A stretch of 64,000 nt of DNA. Source: Galaxea fascicularis. Its lineage: Eukaryota > Cnidaria > Anthozoa > Scleractinia > Euphylliidae. The stretch lies in assembly GCA_948470475.1 (NCBI GenBank), contig OX419343.1, positions 15,898,328-15,962,327 of the forward strand, written 5' to 3'. A program made the position numbers and the translations under genes. The notes under the pieces were generated by a model. It was not told the origin of the DNA and did not search any database. It worked only from the letters and a program-made list of their open reading frames with translations. Below, piece after piece: positions 20,246 to 32,727 of this stretch; position 1 is the stretch's first letter, and every line of letters starts with the position of its first letter.

Positions 20246-20978
20246 GTGAGGGGGACTTCAGGTGCTCACTCGATCACTCGTTCACTCGATCAATGGGCTG
20301 TTAAATTTCGGCTTTCGTTCGGACGGCCGAATTGGTGTACGAACGTTCTGGAACGGAAGCGCTAAGCGCACGTGTCCCAAGTGCGAATCCTACCCTATGC
20401 TCTTATTTCATTATTTTTGGGGAAGTTCTGAATTTTCCATCGAATTATGAAATTAAAGTCTTAAAAGTAGTAGAAGAACAGTGTTCCAAGTATCTTTTGA
20501 ATTCATGATAAACTTGTGTCACAGGTATTTTGTAGTCGGATATGCTCGGTCTTGATATGGAAAATGTTTGTCTGAAGTCACATGACAAAGCAAACCGTAG
20601 ATCGGCCATTTTTATTCAGCGACGACAGGAGAGGAGTTTACGACTTTCAGGTAAGAAGTTGATGTTTTCTGTTGTTCTTTCTGACAAAATAATTAATAGG
20701 AAACACTCATATACACAACAAACCACTGTCGAATCATCCGTGCAACGAATTTCAATTCGCTGTGGATTTGACTTTCCAAGACAAACTCACATTCCAAGTT
20801 ATTCCAAGGTTCCAAGTCAATCAAAGTTGAATCTGTTGAATATAAAGCTTTGTAGAACTGAAAGTGGATTTAATTGGAATTGAAGTGAACTGCAGTGAAT
20901 TTGAGTTTCGTTGAGCTGGATTTGCTGTAGCAAGAAACTGAAGAATAGTGATAGCGTTCGTGAGTAAGGATTGTCAAA
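20246..20978. other. Region upstream of the Helentron coding part
   Basis: No coding feature recognised. It should hold the 5' end and promoter of the Helentron, but Helentron ends are short and I could not place them. A donor-like GTAAGAAG at 20651 follows a purine-rich stretch and might mark a 5' UTR intron. Confidence 0.4.
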
Positions 20979-22286
20979 ATGGGAAATAGTTTAGCACAAT
21001 ATAGAGTTGCTATTGGAATGCATAAAATTTATTTAACTTCTAGAGAATATCGAGATTGCTTCAAAGGAAAATTTTGGTGTTCATTGCTGCTTTTGTTTTA
21101 TCTTGAAGCAATATATTTGCCTGTCTTAAAATTAGTTGTCAGTCGTTTGAAGATGATGGAGTGGAATCGCCTATGACTTACGCAGATTTATCTTTATCGA
21201 TTTTATATTCCTGAACTAATACGACTTGGTAATGATATCGAAACTAATCCAGGACCACCATGCTTTTGTAATATATATGCGAAGAGAACTAAAACACCTC
21301 CTTTGTCTCGTGTATATGTTGTTGCCAGTGTTTTCAAAATCTCACAGCACCATCAGGTGAAAACATACATTTCTAATAGAATTATTTCATTGAGTGGAGA
21401 TGTAGAAACAAATCCAGGACCATTAGATCAGAGCAGTAATCCAGAACAACCCCTACATTCCGTCTCTTTATTAGAAACTAGATTATCTCAGTTAGGCAGG
21501 ATTCCACTAGATGTTCGGGGTGGTGGAGATTGCTTTTTTCGAGCTGTATCACATCAGTTGTATGGCACTCCAAACAATCATTATCAAGTACGTAGCCTTG
21601 GTATTCACCATTTATTGCATAACCCTGAACAGTTTATAGAAAGTAATACTGGCCACTCTTGGCAAGAATATTTGAACAATATGTCATGTGAGGGAACATG
21701 GGCTGATGCAATTATTATCCAAGCAGTAGCCAACTGTCTAAGTTTAAGAATTCATATTGCTGAATCACTAACAACATTTGCTCCTGTTACCATTGTACAA
21801 TCTGTGACAGGTGAATGTGCCAGCATCTACATTGGGCATATTGGTGAAGCCCATTATGTGTCTACTGCACAGAAACAAGTTTCTCAAATATCAAACAAGA
21901 ACAAAATTAATATGACATTAACTGGTAGCAAAGACATAACTGATCAAAAAGAAAATCACAAAGCCTACATGAAAGAGAACATGAGAAAGAGAAGAAGTGA
22001 TCCAAATTTTAGAAATAAAGAGAAGAAAAAAATGTGTGAAAATCGATACAAGAAGATTGAAGCGGACAAAAGGAACAAAACTGCTTCAAAAAGGAGAATG
22101 GCAAATGCAGATCATGTAAGGGAAATCAATAGGCAGTCCTCTAAACGACAAAGAGCTGAGAACCTAGAACACATAAGGGAAATTAACAGGCAGTCTTTTC
22201 AGAAACGAAAAGCAGAGAATCCAGAGCACGCTATACTAAAAAGAAAAGCTGAGAACCCAGAACACATAAGACAACTCGGCAAATAG
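20979..22286 (+). pseudogene. Helentron N-terminus: leader, two 2A peptides, OTU protease
   Basis: One frame runs from ATG at 20979 with a single TGA at 21174. A leader with a hydrophobic helix (FWCSLLLLFYLEAIYLPVL) precedes a first 2A motif (GNDIETNPGP, 21228-21257) and, in the same frame, a second (SGDVETNPGP, about 21393-21422). 2A motifs make the ribosome skip a peptide bond, so the product would be released as separate chains. Next is an OTU deubiquitinase-type domain: GGGDCFFRAVSHQ (catalytic D-x-x-C), ending GEAHYVST (catalytic His). Stop TAG at 22284-22286 replaces a conserved glutamine codon of the following repeats. Confidence 0.85.
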
Positions 22287-22520
22287 TCTTTTCAGAAACG
22301 AAAAGCAGAGAATCCAGAACACATAAGAGAAATCAACAAGCAGTCTATGCTAAAAAGAAAAGCTGAGAACCCAGAACACATAAGACAGCTTGGCAAACAG
22401 TCTTTTCAGAAACGAAAAGCAGAGAATCCAGAACACATAAGGGAAATCAACAAGCGTTCTTTTCAAAAAAGAAAAACTGAGAACCCAGAACACATAAGGG
22501 AAATAAGAAGGAATTGTAGA
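22090..22520 (+). repeat. Coding tandem repeat (ENPEHIR..N.QSFQKRKA) in the Helentron
   Basis: About eight tandem units of 45-66 bases encode a strongly basic repeat, consensus KRKAENPEHIREIN-QSF. Units differ by small substitutions and by use of MLKRKAENPEHIRQLGK variants, and one unit holds the 22285 nonsense codon. It joins the OTU part to the Rep part. The basic character suggests a nucleic-acid or nuclear-localisation role, which is inference. Confidence 0.85.
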
Positions 22521-22559
22521 CTTAGAAACACAATTAGAAATTCACATAAATCTGCTGAA

Positions 22560-25500
22560 GCTGCTGATTCATTTCAAAATACACAAAATATGTCGGCGCC
22601 CATATCTGATGACGGTAATGGGTTACAAATACAGACAAAAAGTAATAAAAGTGTAGCTTCCATGATAAATTCATTTCATCAAAATACTCAGTGTGGTCCA
22701 GAATATATATGTACATCTTGTGACCAGTTGTGGTACAGGACATCTGTAGTAAAATGTGATTTGAAGAAGTATGTTGCAAGATATTGTTAAGTTGTGTGTC
22801 ACTGGACTCAAAAGTATTGAAGATACTGAATGGATTTGTAGTACTTGTGATGCAAATCTCAAGAAAGGCAAGTTGCCCAGTTGTTCAAAAGCCAACAAAA
22901 TGATGTTTCCTAAAAAACCAGAGGTATTGAATTTGACACCACTAGAAGAGAGGCTAATTTCACCACGTATCCCTTTCATGCAAATTCGTGAATTACCAAG
23001 AGGTGGGCAATTATCTATTCATGGAAACGTTGTCAATGTTCCAAGCGATGTTAATTCTACTGTTCAATGTTTGCCAAGGCCTATCACAGAATCTCAAACT
23101 ATTCCAATAAAACTTAAAAGACGCCTCAGCTATAAACATCATTATCAGTTTCAGAATATTCGACCTAAGAAAGTATTAGATGCAGCCAAGTATCTCGTGG
23201 AAACAAGTGATTTGTTCAAAAAAGAAGGCATCGTAGTGCAAAAAGCTTGGCTTGATAAAATAAACTTGCAGTCAAATGTCTGTGATGAATGGAATGAATT
23301 TGTTGATGATTCTGACCCTTCCAGTGGGAATTTGCAAACTAACGAAATGGCAGAAATGGCTGAAAATGTTGATATACACAATAACAATAACATCACAGTG
23401 AATACATCTTCCTCTAGTGATGCTGATAACACAGTGTGTAGTGAAAGAGATGATGATGTTGATGACTGGTGTGAAGTTGAGGAACGCCCTTCAGGGGTTA
23501 CAGATACATTATTACAGGAACCTGATATAGCAGCTAATGCAGACAAAATTATCAGTTTTGCACCAGGAGAAGGAAATAAACCATTAGGTGTACTTATGGG
23601 TAAAGACTCTGAATACCTGTCATTTCCTTCAATATTTTGTGGAAAACAAAGATGTGAGAACAATGAAAGAAAAGTGCCAGTTTCCTACAGTACAGTTGCC
23701 AAATGGGAGTTAAGGTGTCAAGATAGAAGAGCAGCCAATTCAGTCCCAAACATATTTTATAAGCTAAAAAAATTACAAATCAAGCAAATTCAAGATAGTG
23801 CTTGCATATCTCTGAGAAAGTGCAAGACTAAGGGGAAAAAGTACACAGCTGGTGAATTGAAGTCTGAAGACAGTCTTAATAAGCTTGTTCACCTTGATGA
23901 AGGCTTCAGAGTGTTAAAAAATCTTAGAGGATCACCACCTTATTTTGAAAAGTGCAAAAAGGACTTGTTTGCTATGATTCGTCAACTGGGAAATCCAACA
24001 TGGTTTTGCTCTTTTTCAGCTGCTGAGACCAAGTGGAGTCACCTGCTAAAAGTATTAGGTAGAATTGTTGAGAAAAAAGATTACAGTGACAATGAAATAA
24101 AGCAAATGACCTGGAAACAAAAATCAGATCTCATACAAAAAGACCCTGTGACTTGTGCAAGAAATTTTGAACACATGGTCCAGTTGTTTATTCGTGATGT
24201 TATCAAAAATGATGTTCAGCCAATCGGAGAAATAGCTGATTATTTTTACAGAGTAAAATTTCAGCAAAGAGGAAGCCCACACATTCATGGTTTATTTTGG
24301 GTAAAAATGGCACCACAGTATCAAAAAAATTTCAATGAAGAAATTGTGACCTTTGTTGATAGATACATCACTTGTCAGAAGCTAGACAGTTCAACAGAAA
24401 TGGAAGATCTTATGAACTTACAGATGCACAGGCATGCCAAAACATGCAAAAGCAGGTCATAAGATATGCAGATTTAACTTTCCATTGCCACCAATGCCAA
24501 CGACAATGATCTTAAAACCCCTTGATGAGTCTTCATTTGATGAAGAACAAACTAACAATATAAGATCAAATGCGGAAAAAATTAAAGAGCTTCTAGATAA
24601 CATGAAATATGGGAATGATATCTCTTTTGAGGATTTTTTACAAAGGTTGCAGTTAACTGAAGAAAACTATATCTTAGCTGTAAGATTCACCTTAAAACGT
24701 GACACATTATTGTTGAAACGAACTCCATCAGAAATAAGGATAAATAGTTACAACACCGATTTACTCAAAGCCTGGACAGCTAACATGGACATACAATTTG
24801 TGTTAGATCCTTATGCATGTGCTACATACATATTGTCATATATTACAAAGGGCCAGCGAGGTATGAGCAGACTTCTAAAAAAAGCATCAGAGGAAACTAA
24901 ATCTGGGAATAAAAATATTACAAATAGAGTAAGACACATTGGAAACAAATTTCTTAATGCAGTTGAAATTAGTGCTCAGGAGGCTGTGTATCTTGTGTTA
25001 CAAATGCCAATGAGAAGGGCCTCCCGCGAGTTTCAGTTTATTAGCACTTCACCTCCAGACGAAAGAACTTTCTTGTTAAAGAAACTGGATAAACTAAAAG
25101 AGCTGCCTGACAATTCACCTGACATAGAATCTGACAACATCATAAAGCGCTATCAAAGGAGACCAAAGCAGCTGGATAATTTGTGCCTTGCTGACTTTGT
25201 TTCATGGTTTAACTGTGTTGAGGATGAACATGCTGATAATGTGGTTAGTAACAAGGAAACAGTAGATTCTATCGATGGCTTTGTGCCAGAAACCGATTTT
25301 CATGAGAATTCAGATGATGATCCAAATATTGATGTTACTGAGTCTGAATTTGAATCAAATGAATACAAACTGAAAGGAGGTATGAAACTAGTAAAAAGAA
25401 AAAAGCCTAAAATTATCCGATCTGTCCGGTATCACGAAGATAAAGACCCAGAAAACTATTATAGAGAGCAGCTTATGCTTTATATGCCATGGAGAAAGGA

Positions 25501-25645
25501 AAACACAGATTTAATAAAGGACTGTCAAACTTACCAAGAACGCTTTCAACAGGTTAAGAAAGAGATTCTCAACAATAGGTGCCAGTATGAATACCATTCA
25601 GAAATGCTAGATAAAGCAATGCATGATATCAATGATAGGGACTGA
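22560..25645 (+). pseudogene. Helentron Rep region (zinc-binding N-part and HUH nuclease)
   Basis: After the repeats comes a paired-cysteine region (CTSCDQLWY, CSTCDANLKKGKLP, then LEERLISPRIPFMQIRELP) typical of the N-terminus of Helitron Rep-helicase proteins. The nuclease core has WFCSFSAAETKW and RGSPHIHGLFWV (the H-x-H metal-binding pair) by 24300, then [21 protein letters not shown], where the catalytic tyrosine region is expected, near 24830. Frameshifts near 22780 and 24450. It would nick and join DNA strands during rolling-circle transposition. Confidence 0.8.
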
Positions 25646-27267
25646 CAGCTTTGACAACATTGCACCAAATGCAGAGCACATAAATAAACAAGACTGTGCA
25701 AACAAAAGTAAACCTAGTGAATTATTTGGTTGCTTTGATCCTGGCAAAAACCAGCAGCATAGTCACTATGATCTGCTTGATGATATGGGTATTTTCCCAA
25801 GGAGCAATGATGAGGAAGACCTTGTTATCAGACGGATTTCTGATGAGCAATATCGTAAACTTGTGCAATCTTTAAATGAAAAACAAAGACAATTTTTTTT
25901 ATCATGTCCTTCACTCAGTTAAGACTAGTGACAAGCCTCTCAGGCTGTTTTTGTCTGGTGGTGCAGGAGTTGGTAAATCGACTGTCACTAATGCATTGTA
26001 TGAAGCTCTGATCAGATATCTGAATAGCATTCCAGGTGAAAATCCAGATGATGTAAAAGTTGTCAAAGCAGCCCCTACTGGTAAAGCAGCCTTCAATATA
26101 AAAGGAAATACATTACATTCTGCATTTAAGATACCTGCCAACAGAGGCTTTGAATATTGTGCTCTGGATAGTGATAGACTAAATACTATCAGGACCCAAC
26201 TAAGAAATTTAAAAGTAATTTTCAGAGATGAAATCTCTATGGTTGGAAGTGGTATGTTCAACTTTTTAAATTTGAGGTTGCAACAAATTATGGGTACCAA
26301 GGAGCCATTTGGTGGAGTGTCACTGATTACTGTAGGTGATCTTTTCCAGTTAAAGCCAGTTATTGATAAGTGGATCTTTGAAAATTCCAAATCTGGGTAC
26401 AGTGCTTTAGCTAGCAATATTTGGACACAAGACTTCACCCTCTTTGAACTGACAGATATAATGAGACAAAAAGATGACAGACAATTTGCAGAACTACTTA
26501 ATCGCTTGAGAGAGGGAAACCATACAGATGCTGATTTGGACGTTTTGAAAGAAAGAAGAATTCATGTAAAACCTGGGGAAGAAAGTTACCCTATGAATAT
26601 GACACATCTATTTACCACTAATGCTTCAGTTAATGCTCACAACAGTGCACTATATTACCTTTCTGTTGGAGATAAAACTCAGGTCAAAGCCATTGATATT
26701 GTAGTAGGGGATATCTCTGATGATTTAAAGACACAAATGAAAAATAAGATCCCAGATGATCCTACAAAGACTATGGGTCTTTTTTCAGTATTGCCAGTAG
26801 CAACAAAGACAAAATATGACTTAACTACTAATATTGATGTAGCTGATGGATTCACTAATGGAGCAGAGTGTGTCATAGAAATAATTGACTACAGAGTTGA
26901 AAATTCAAGCACACCAAGCATTATTTGGGTCTCATTTCCACTTTTTGACATTGGAAAAAAACAGCGCAGAGAAAATGCACATTTGTACAAAACAAACATA
27001 AATAAAAACTGGACTCCAATCTTAGAAGTAACAAGACAATTCAGAATCAATAAGAAAAATCAAATTCAAATTCTTCGAAGACAATTTCCACTAAGACCTG
27101 CTGCTGCCAAAACTATTCATCGATGCCAAGGAGACACTTTAGATGAAGCAGTTGTTGACTTTCCACAGTCCACAGGAGAGCACATGCACTACGCTCGATT
27201 GAGCCGAGTACGAAACAGTTCTAGACTGCATATTCTAGATTTGAATAAAAAACAGAATAAAAGTTAG
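25623..27267 (+). pseudogene. Helentron PIF1-like helicase
   Basis: Superfamily 1B helicase: Walker A in LSGGAGVGKSTVTNAL, motif Ia AAPTGKAAFNI, Walker B-type FRDEISMVG, motif III GDLFQLKPV, and C-terminal motifs AKTIHRCQGDTLDEAVVDF and YARLSRVRN. It would unwind DNA during transposition. It is the same protein as the Rep region; frame changes near 25640 and 25900 (in an A/T-rich run) break it, but all helicase motifs are intact within 25876-27267. Confidence 0.88.
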
Positions 27268-27979
27268 TGAAAAGGTTCAGAAAGAAATGTTTAGACTCAG
27301 AACAGAAGCAAGTTTTATGCCTTTAGCAGCTTTACATGGGACTGATTCATCAGACACAGCAACAATCTTGTTTCACAATGTAAGATCTCTTCACCTACAC
27401 ATAGATGATGTGCAAAGTGATTTTTATATTAAAAAAGCTAACATTAATATTTTAGTTGAAACAAAGCTTTGCAGAACAGATACAGATTGCTTATACAACC
27501 TTACTGGGTACACCCTTCACAGAAATGACTATAGTCAATCTGATACCAGAACATCCTATGGAACTGCTGTATACATTAAGAATAATATCAAATGTTCACA
27601 AATTCCCTACAGGTTCAATGTCAATAATGTAGAAATTACAATCATGGTTATCAAGCATCCGATTCCTAATCTGCACATTATTGGTATCTATCGTTCAAGC
27701 ACTAATGTCACACTTTCAAAGTTGATTGATGCCCTTATTTATCTTCATGATTCAAAACTGTCAAAACCATTAGTTCCAGCTGTAATTCTTGGTGATTTCA
27801 ATATCAATCTCATGAAAGTGTCAGGAGAACAAAAGGCTCTAACAAAATGCTTGACTGATTACCATACTCAGATAGATCATATTTACACAAATATCCCACA
27901 ACTTGTTCAGTCTGCAGGTACACTTGAGTCGTACTATAGTGACCATAAACCAATATTTATTTCCTTATCAGCCTCGTGA
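27266..27979 (+). CDS. Helentron C-terminal endonuclease/exonuclease/phosphatase domain
   Basis: The frame has HNVRSLHLHIDDV, VETKLC (catalytic Glu), GDFNINLM (Asp/Asn) and YSDHKPIF (Asp-His), the ordered motifs of an AP-type endonuclease, as in LINEs and Helentrons. The helicase reads through into it if one base is shifted near 27260 (continuing KVSEKVQKEMFRLRTEA), so it was originally a fused C-terminal domain. The stop is at 27977-27979. Confidence 0.8.
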   Translation, partial: SEKVQKEMFRLRTEASFMPLAALHGTDSSDTATILFHNVRSLHLHIDDVQSDFYIKKANINILVETKLCRTDTDCLYNLTGYTLHRNDYSQSDTRTSYGTAVYIKNNIKCSQIPYRFNVNNVEITIMVIKHPIPNLHIIGIYRSSTNVTLSKLIDALIYLHDSKLSKPLVPAVILGDFNINLMKVSGEQKALTKCLTDYHTQIDHIYTNIPQLVQSAGTLESYYSDHKPIFISLSAS

Positions 27980-28023
27980 TTTATGTATGACTACTATGAC
28001 TATAGCCTGCTTACTACAGTAGG

Positions 28024-28199
28024 CCTTTTCCAAGATAAAGTTGACTGATCACTGAACCTGACCTCAACTGTTCAGAGCCTCGGTCTGACTACAAATGTAC
28101 TTGTGATGCAAATTTATCGCATGTAAATTTGTAGTCAAACCAAGGCTCTGGATAGTTCACGTCAAGTTCAGTGATCACTCAACTCTATCTTGCAAAAGG
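28024..28199. repeat. Long imperfect foldback (about 176 bp)
   Basis: Arms of about 73 bases (28024-28096 and 28127-28199) are imperfect reverse complements with small bulges (ccttttccaagataaag...ctttatcttgcaaaagg type pairing), around a centre near 28111. It begins 45 bases after the Helentron stop codon. It may be a separate foldback/MITE or the Helentron's own 3' structure. Confidence 0.7.
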
Positions 28200-31008
28200 A
28201 CTATTCCTGTTTGACATAATCTCAAATCGGTTATTTCACAAGTCAATATTAACATTAAATATTTTTGGCATGTTTTCTCACCTATATGGCCTATTTATAC
28301 CGTGTATTACTTCTTAATGTACACATGGCATAAATTGAGTTTTCTAATATCTAAAAGCCTGTTGAAAAAAGAAAATAATAGCATTTGCCATTTGTTTATT
28401 TTTTGGGGGATTTATAAGATATTTTGATTTAGCTCAACTATTAAAACAACAACATAAAATTTCGCTGAATCATAGCTCATCCTCTATATTCAATTATGCC
28501 AATAGTAAAAAAATTCTGCAAGATACATATTGCATAGACAAGCTGTCTGCCAAAAATTATAGTACTGTGTCATAACAAAGACCTCCAGTCTGTAGGTAAA
28601 AAAATACTATCCTTTTTTAAAGATATCCATATAAAGTAATTCTGGCTAGCACAGAAAAAACTATTTAATATACATAGCCATGTGCAAAACCAATACACAG
28701 GATGTCTAATGACATCCTTCGCCTTCCGTACTGGACACCCTGCCCTTAAAGGTAAGTAGTACATTGGGCTTGAATTTCTTCTTTTGCCCAGACTTTGCTA
28801 GGTAAAAGTACGAATTCTAAGCAGGTCAATACAACTGGCAGTTCTTAGTTGAAGCAAAATCTATCAAGAAAATGTTTTGCAAGCACTTTTTGTACTGATT
28901 ACTTCATGTTCTTTATTGCAGGAGAAATTGGTTACCAATTGGTATCATTGCCATCATTACAATTAACTGGAGCATGCCCTTTGCTGATAGATAGAACACT
29001 ACATTAGCTATGTGAAAATAACACACCTCATCAAAAGTGCAAGTAAAGATTGTGGAAACTCCCATCACTACAGAAACTACAGGATACTACAGATGCATAA
29101 AGTATGAATACTGCAATCACTTTTTCAGAACAGAAGTCACTTATATAAGAACAACACCACAATCACTCTTTAAAACTTTAGTAATCACAACTATGAGAAT
29201 CATAACCCAACACTTTGCAGTACTATCAGCATTGTCTCACTGCAGTCTCTTCAGGATGATTTAATAACAACACTGTGGACACTACAAGCAAGACATTCTT
29301 ATGTGGATACTCTCATCACTACAGCAACTACTCCATTACCATATCAGAACTACAGATGCTTCTTGGATACTATAGTATGGATACTAAATCAGTTACTTAC
29401 AGCAAAATTTTGTAAAGCAAAATTAAACAATCGCTCTGCACAACTAAAGAAATTACAACCAACAGGGCCATAACCACAGACTGTAACACCACAATTAAAT
29501 AAACAGTAGTATCAGCATTGAATCACTGCTGTCTTTCCACCACCAAATTATCAAATTTCAGTTACTCATTTGTGACTGATCTATCTGAGGTAAATCACAC
29601 TGTACTATCACAGTGTAATTAAATAAAATGAGGAAATCTTCAGCTAAATTATAGTTTGTTGTCAAACTAATCAAAAGCCTTAATAAACATTCATTGATTT
29701 AAATGGCTGAGTTGTTGATGTAGACCTCGGCTCATATCATAACCAAGTGTTAAGGGCTTCTTCAAAGCAGATTTTATCACTCTGAAATTAGTTTTTGCAT
29801 GAATTTCATAAAATGTGAACATATTGTTGTTCATACGAATCCAAGTTTCTACAATATACTTCTCAAATTTCACATGAAGGCTGTCGTCAAGAATGCTGCC
29901 ATGCTTATTGAATAAATCACTTGCTGCTGCCATTTATTGACTCACCAAATTTGGCAAAGCCAGTCTTATGCACTGAATGTTACCTTAAATAGTAAGAACT
30001 GAATATGGATCAAACAAAGAACTTGGGGTACATTGTAACTATTGCAGTTGGAAACACTGTATAGCTTCTGTTAGAAATCAAAGCTCAATCTAGACTGAGA
30101 GCATAAAACAACACATTTGATAATACTAAGGAAATGTGAGTTCTGATACCAATATTGCTTTACGTTTAATGGAAAATGTTGAGACTTCTTCAAAATAATT
30201 GTTCTACTGTACATTGGCTACAACATAAAATACAACCTCTCCCCAGCCACTCTTGATAACAGATACATACAGCAGGTTTTTTTAATTACTGACTTTGTAT
30301 GGCAATCTCGACTTCAGTCAACCATGAAAGTGGTGATATTTCTCTTGTTTTTATTGCAAAAGCATTAACCATCACTACTGGCTGTAACAGCAGCACAATG
30401 GAGTCTTTTGAAAATTTCTATTATTCAATGAGCCGGTAAACCTTATAACTTAGCTCCCAAACTGTCATTACACCTCAGCCAGTTTGAGGTAGCCATCATG
30501 TGACCTGTTACTACACATTCCCTTGGTACCCTGTTTTTTTTTTCACTTGGTACCTTTTTGGTACATGGTTCTCTGAACAATGCTATTTATCTTGATTTCT
30601 ATTATTTGTTGATGCAAAAAATACTTGTTCACAACTGAGCCACTGTCAACCCTATTACAACAAGTTTTATAGCTTTCACGTTGTTCAACATTTTTTTTTT
30701 CAATAACAAATAAGGAATACAATGCTTACAATACAACTACGAACGGTATTTAGGCTACTAACAGCACTAGCTCTATTAACAACATATTACTCTAATTATT
30801 TACGCTATTTAAATTACAATTACTACACAATTTACAGTCTACACAACTAATACAGTGACGACAAGGGGCAAATGGATAAATTACAATAAAACTGGTCAAC
30901 AACAGACCAGAGGCATGTAGTACATCATAGATAAAATAAGTTGTGCACCTGACAGGAGATTAAAAATAGACTGATGGGTAGGAGAAATATACCAATAGGT
31001 ATAGAAAA
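28200..31008. other. 2.8-kb stretch without recognised genes
   Basis: A/T-rich sequence with only short, unsupported frames. An 80-codon minus-strand frame (29691-29933, starting MAAASDLFNKHGSI) could be an exon but has no motif I know. 29040-29400 repeats loose variants of ctacag/ggatact motifs. Nothing else stands out. Confidence 0.4.
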
Positions 31009-32420
31009 AATATCTAAAATATTAATTAAATCCTCCTACATCCTGTAAGAGGTTTCCATTTCTTTGTGTCTCCACTTTTAGTTTCTATTTCATACTGTGA
31101 TTTTAGTGTACATATGAAATGCGTAAGATTTGGACGGTCTTCTTTTGTTTTGGCGAGCCATATGTGATATCGTGCCAAGAGAAAGCAGTAATTGATAAGA
31201 AGCGCAAATTGAGAGATATCTGGCCTCAGACCCAAAGCAGTAGTGTTTGTCAACACGTAATCGCTAGGAAGTAAGTTTGAGTGTTTCAGCCATTCAGTGC
31301 CATTTGTGCTTTAATCATAGTTATATCATTATTTATCTGACTGTCTTTATACCGTAGTGTCTTGTGCTATTGTCACTGACCATCCTTGTAATTCAGCCTT
31401 TAGGCTGCGAGAGGGATATCAATAAACTATTATTATTAGTAAGTTTATTCCAAAAGTAAGATGTTTGGCTGCATGACCAAAAAAGATGAATTATGGACTC
31501 AGAGGACGTGTGACAAAAACTGCAATTTTCATCGCTCTGTAGGCCTATTCTAAATAAGAAATTTTTGGTTGGTATGCGTCTGTGTAAGAATTTAAACTGA
31601 AACTATCAGCTTAGTGCTCTTTGTGCATTTTTTAGCTAAAAGATAGACAGCAGTCCAGTTTATGTTGTCGTTTATTGGTAGGCCACAACCCTTTAGCCAT
31701 TTCTTTTGACTTAACTCTGGGGTTAAACTCTTGTTACTGATTATTTTTTTATAGATTAATGTGGTTGCTTTTTTGGCTTGTAGAATTCTTGTTGTAAGTG
31801 GCTCGTATTCGTGATTGGTGTTCTGTAAATCTTGAAAATTGGAAACAGCCCGAAGAGACTTTACAGCCGATATTAAACCGTAGAAGCTGAGAGGGCGAGG
31901 GTCTATTCCATACTTACAGCGGAAATCATTTAACGAGAGAAAGTTATTGTCCGGTCCTAAAAGGTGTTTCACCCGAGTAATTCCCTTAATGAACCAGTTT
32001 TTGAAAAAAACGGTCTTGTTAGCTATCTTTATTAACGAGTTATGCCAAAGTTGTTGATCAAGAAAGTGATCTTTCGATGTTATTTCAGGTTCAAAGTTAA
32101 CTTCTGCCCAGATTCCTAATAGTTCTTTTACAAAGGCATCCGAAGTTGCTATTGTCGATGAGGTGTCTCTAACGTTAAGGTTATAGGAAAAAAAACTTTG
32201 ACAGCCATAATTCTTGAGGGCTATATCAAAAAATATTTTCCATTTTCCCTTGTTATTGTTAAGGAACTAATATCAATCATTTTAGGCCGCCAGCACTGAG
32301 ATCATTAATCATTATCTTCCGTTTTATCTTGTCACCTTTACCATTCCATAGAAAAGTGTAGAGTAAATCATTTATTTCGTTTAAGATCCTGTAGTTTGAG
32401 CGAAGAGGCGAGAGTAAATA
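31009..32420 (-). mobile_element. 5'-truncated L1/Tx1-like LINE, decayed
   Basis: Minus-strand fragments encode the C-terminal region of a LINE ORF2: near 32400 a NGKGDKIKRK-type LW-GK stretch, then WAEVNFEPEIT and HNSLIKIANKTVFFKNWF, a frame at 31592-31972 (RCKYGIDPRPLSFYGLI) and one at 31026-31256 (LGLRPDISQFALLINY, ending KWKPLTGC). The same blocks appear in the plus-strand LINE at 51.3-52.25 kb, so the two are related copies. Several frameshifts and a nested insertion break it. Confidence 0.7.
31279..31438 (+). mobile_element. 160-bp LINE 3' end nested in the L1/Tx1-like LINE
   Basis: The insert ends ttcagcctttaggctgcgag...caataaac with a (tta)n tail, a typical LINE/SINE 3' end, and is flanked by an 8-base target-site duplication, GTAAGTTT (31271-31278 and 31439-31446). 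It is very short, so it carries no coding part. Confidence 0.7.
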
Positions 32421-32635
32421 CACTAGTTGAGAGACCACTAGCTAAATTAAATTTGCATTTAACTAATGAAGTCATGGAAAGGTGACAGATATCAGTTTCC
32501 TAAGTTTTTTTCCTAAGTGAAAAAGCGATCTTTTTGAAACTCTAGCAAGCGGATCGAAATTAAAATACACTGCAGGTGACCTTTGATCTTTTAACTGTTT
32601 CCTCAGAAGTAAGTTGCATGTACGTATTTTATTGA

Positions 32636-32716
32636 CCAATCAAGATCGAGTATTGTCGACATCGCTATAAAAGCTTTGGGCGTCACGCATATTTAAGTAT
32701 TTTGCTGTTCAGTTGT
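32636..32716 (+). promoter_or_regulatory. Core promoter of the RPA-like gene
   Basis: A CCAAT box (32636-32640), a TATAAAAG box (32666-32673) and an initiator-like TTCAGTTG (about 32708-32715) precede the ATG at 32728. The TATA-to-initiator spacing of about 45 is longer than the usual 30, so the real start may lie slightly upstream. Order and closeness to an intact frame support a working promoter. Confidence 0.5.
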
Positions 32717-32727
32717 ACTCGTTCAAG

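Larger units (their letters stand above)
20979..27979 (+). mobile_element. Helentron-type rolling-circle transposon (coding part)
   Basis: One long protein can be followed through several frames: N-terminal leader, two 2A peptides, OTU cysteine protease, a basic repeat region, zinc-binding and Rep (HUH) domains, PIF1-like helicase and a C-terminal apurinic-type endonuclease. Rep plus helicase plus endonuclease plus OTU is the known make-up of Helentrons. Two nonsense codons (21174, 22285) and frameshifts near 22780, 24450, 25640, 25900 and 27260 inactivate it. The transposon termini are not placed. Confidence 0.85.

Noticed and set aside
20979..22286. Picornavirus-like polyprotein, because of the 2A motifs
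   Set aside because: The same chain continues into Rep (HUH) and PIF1 helicase domains without RdRp or capsid, so it is a Helentron.
22090..22520. CRISPR-like array
   Set aside because: The repeats are contiguous coding repeats without unique spacers, inside a eukaryotic transposon frame.
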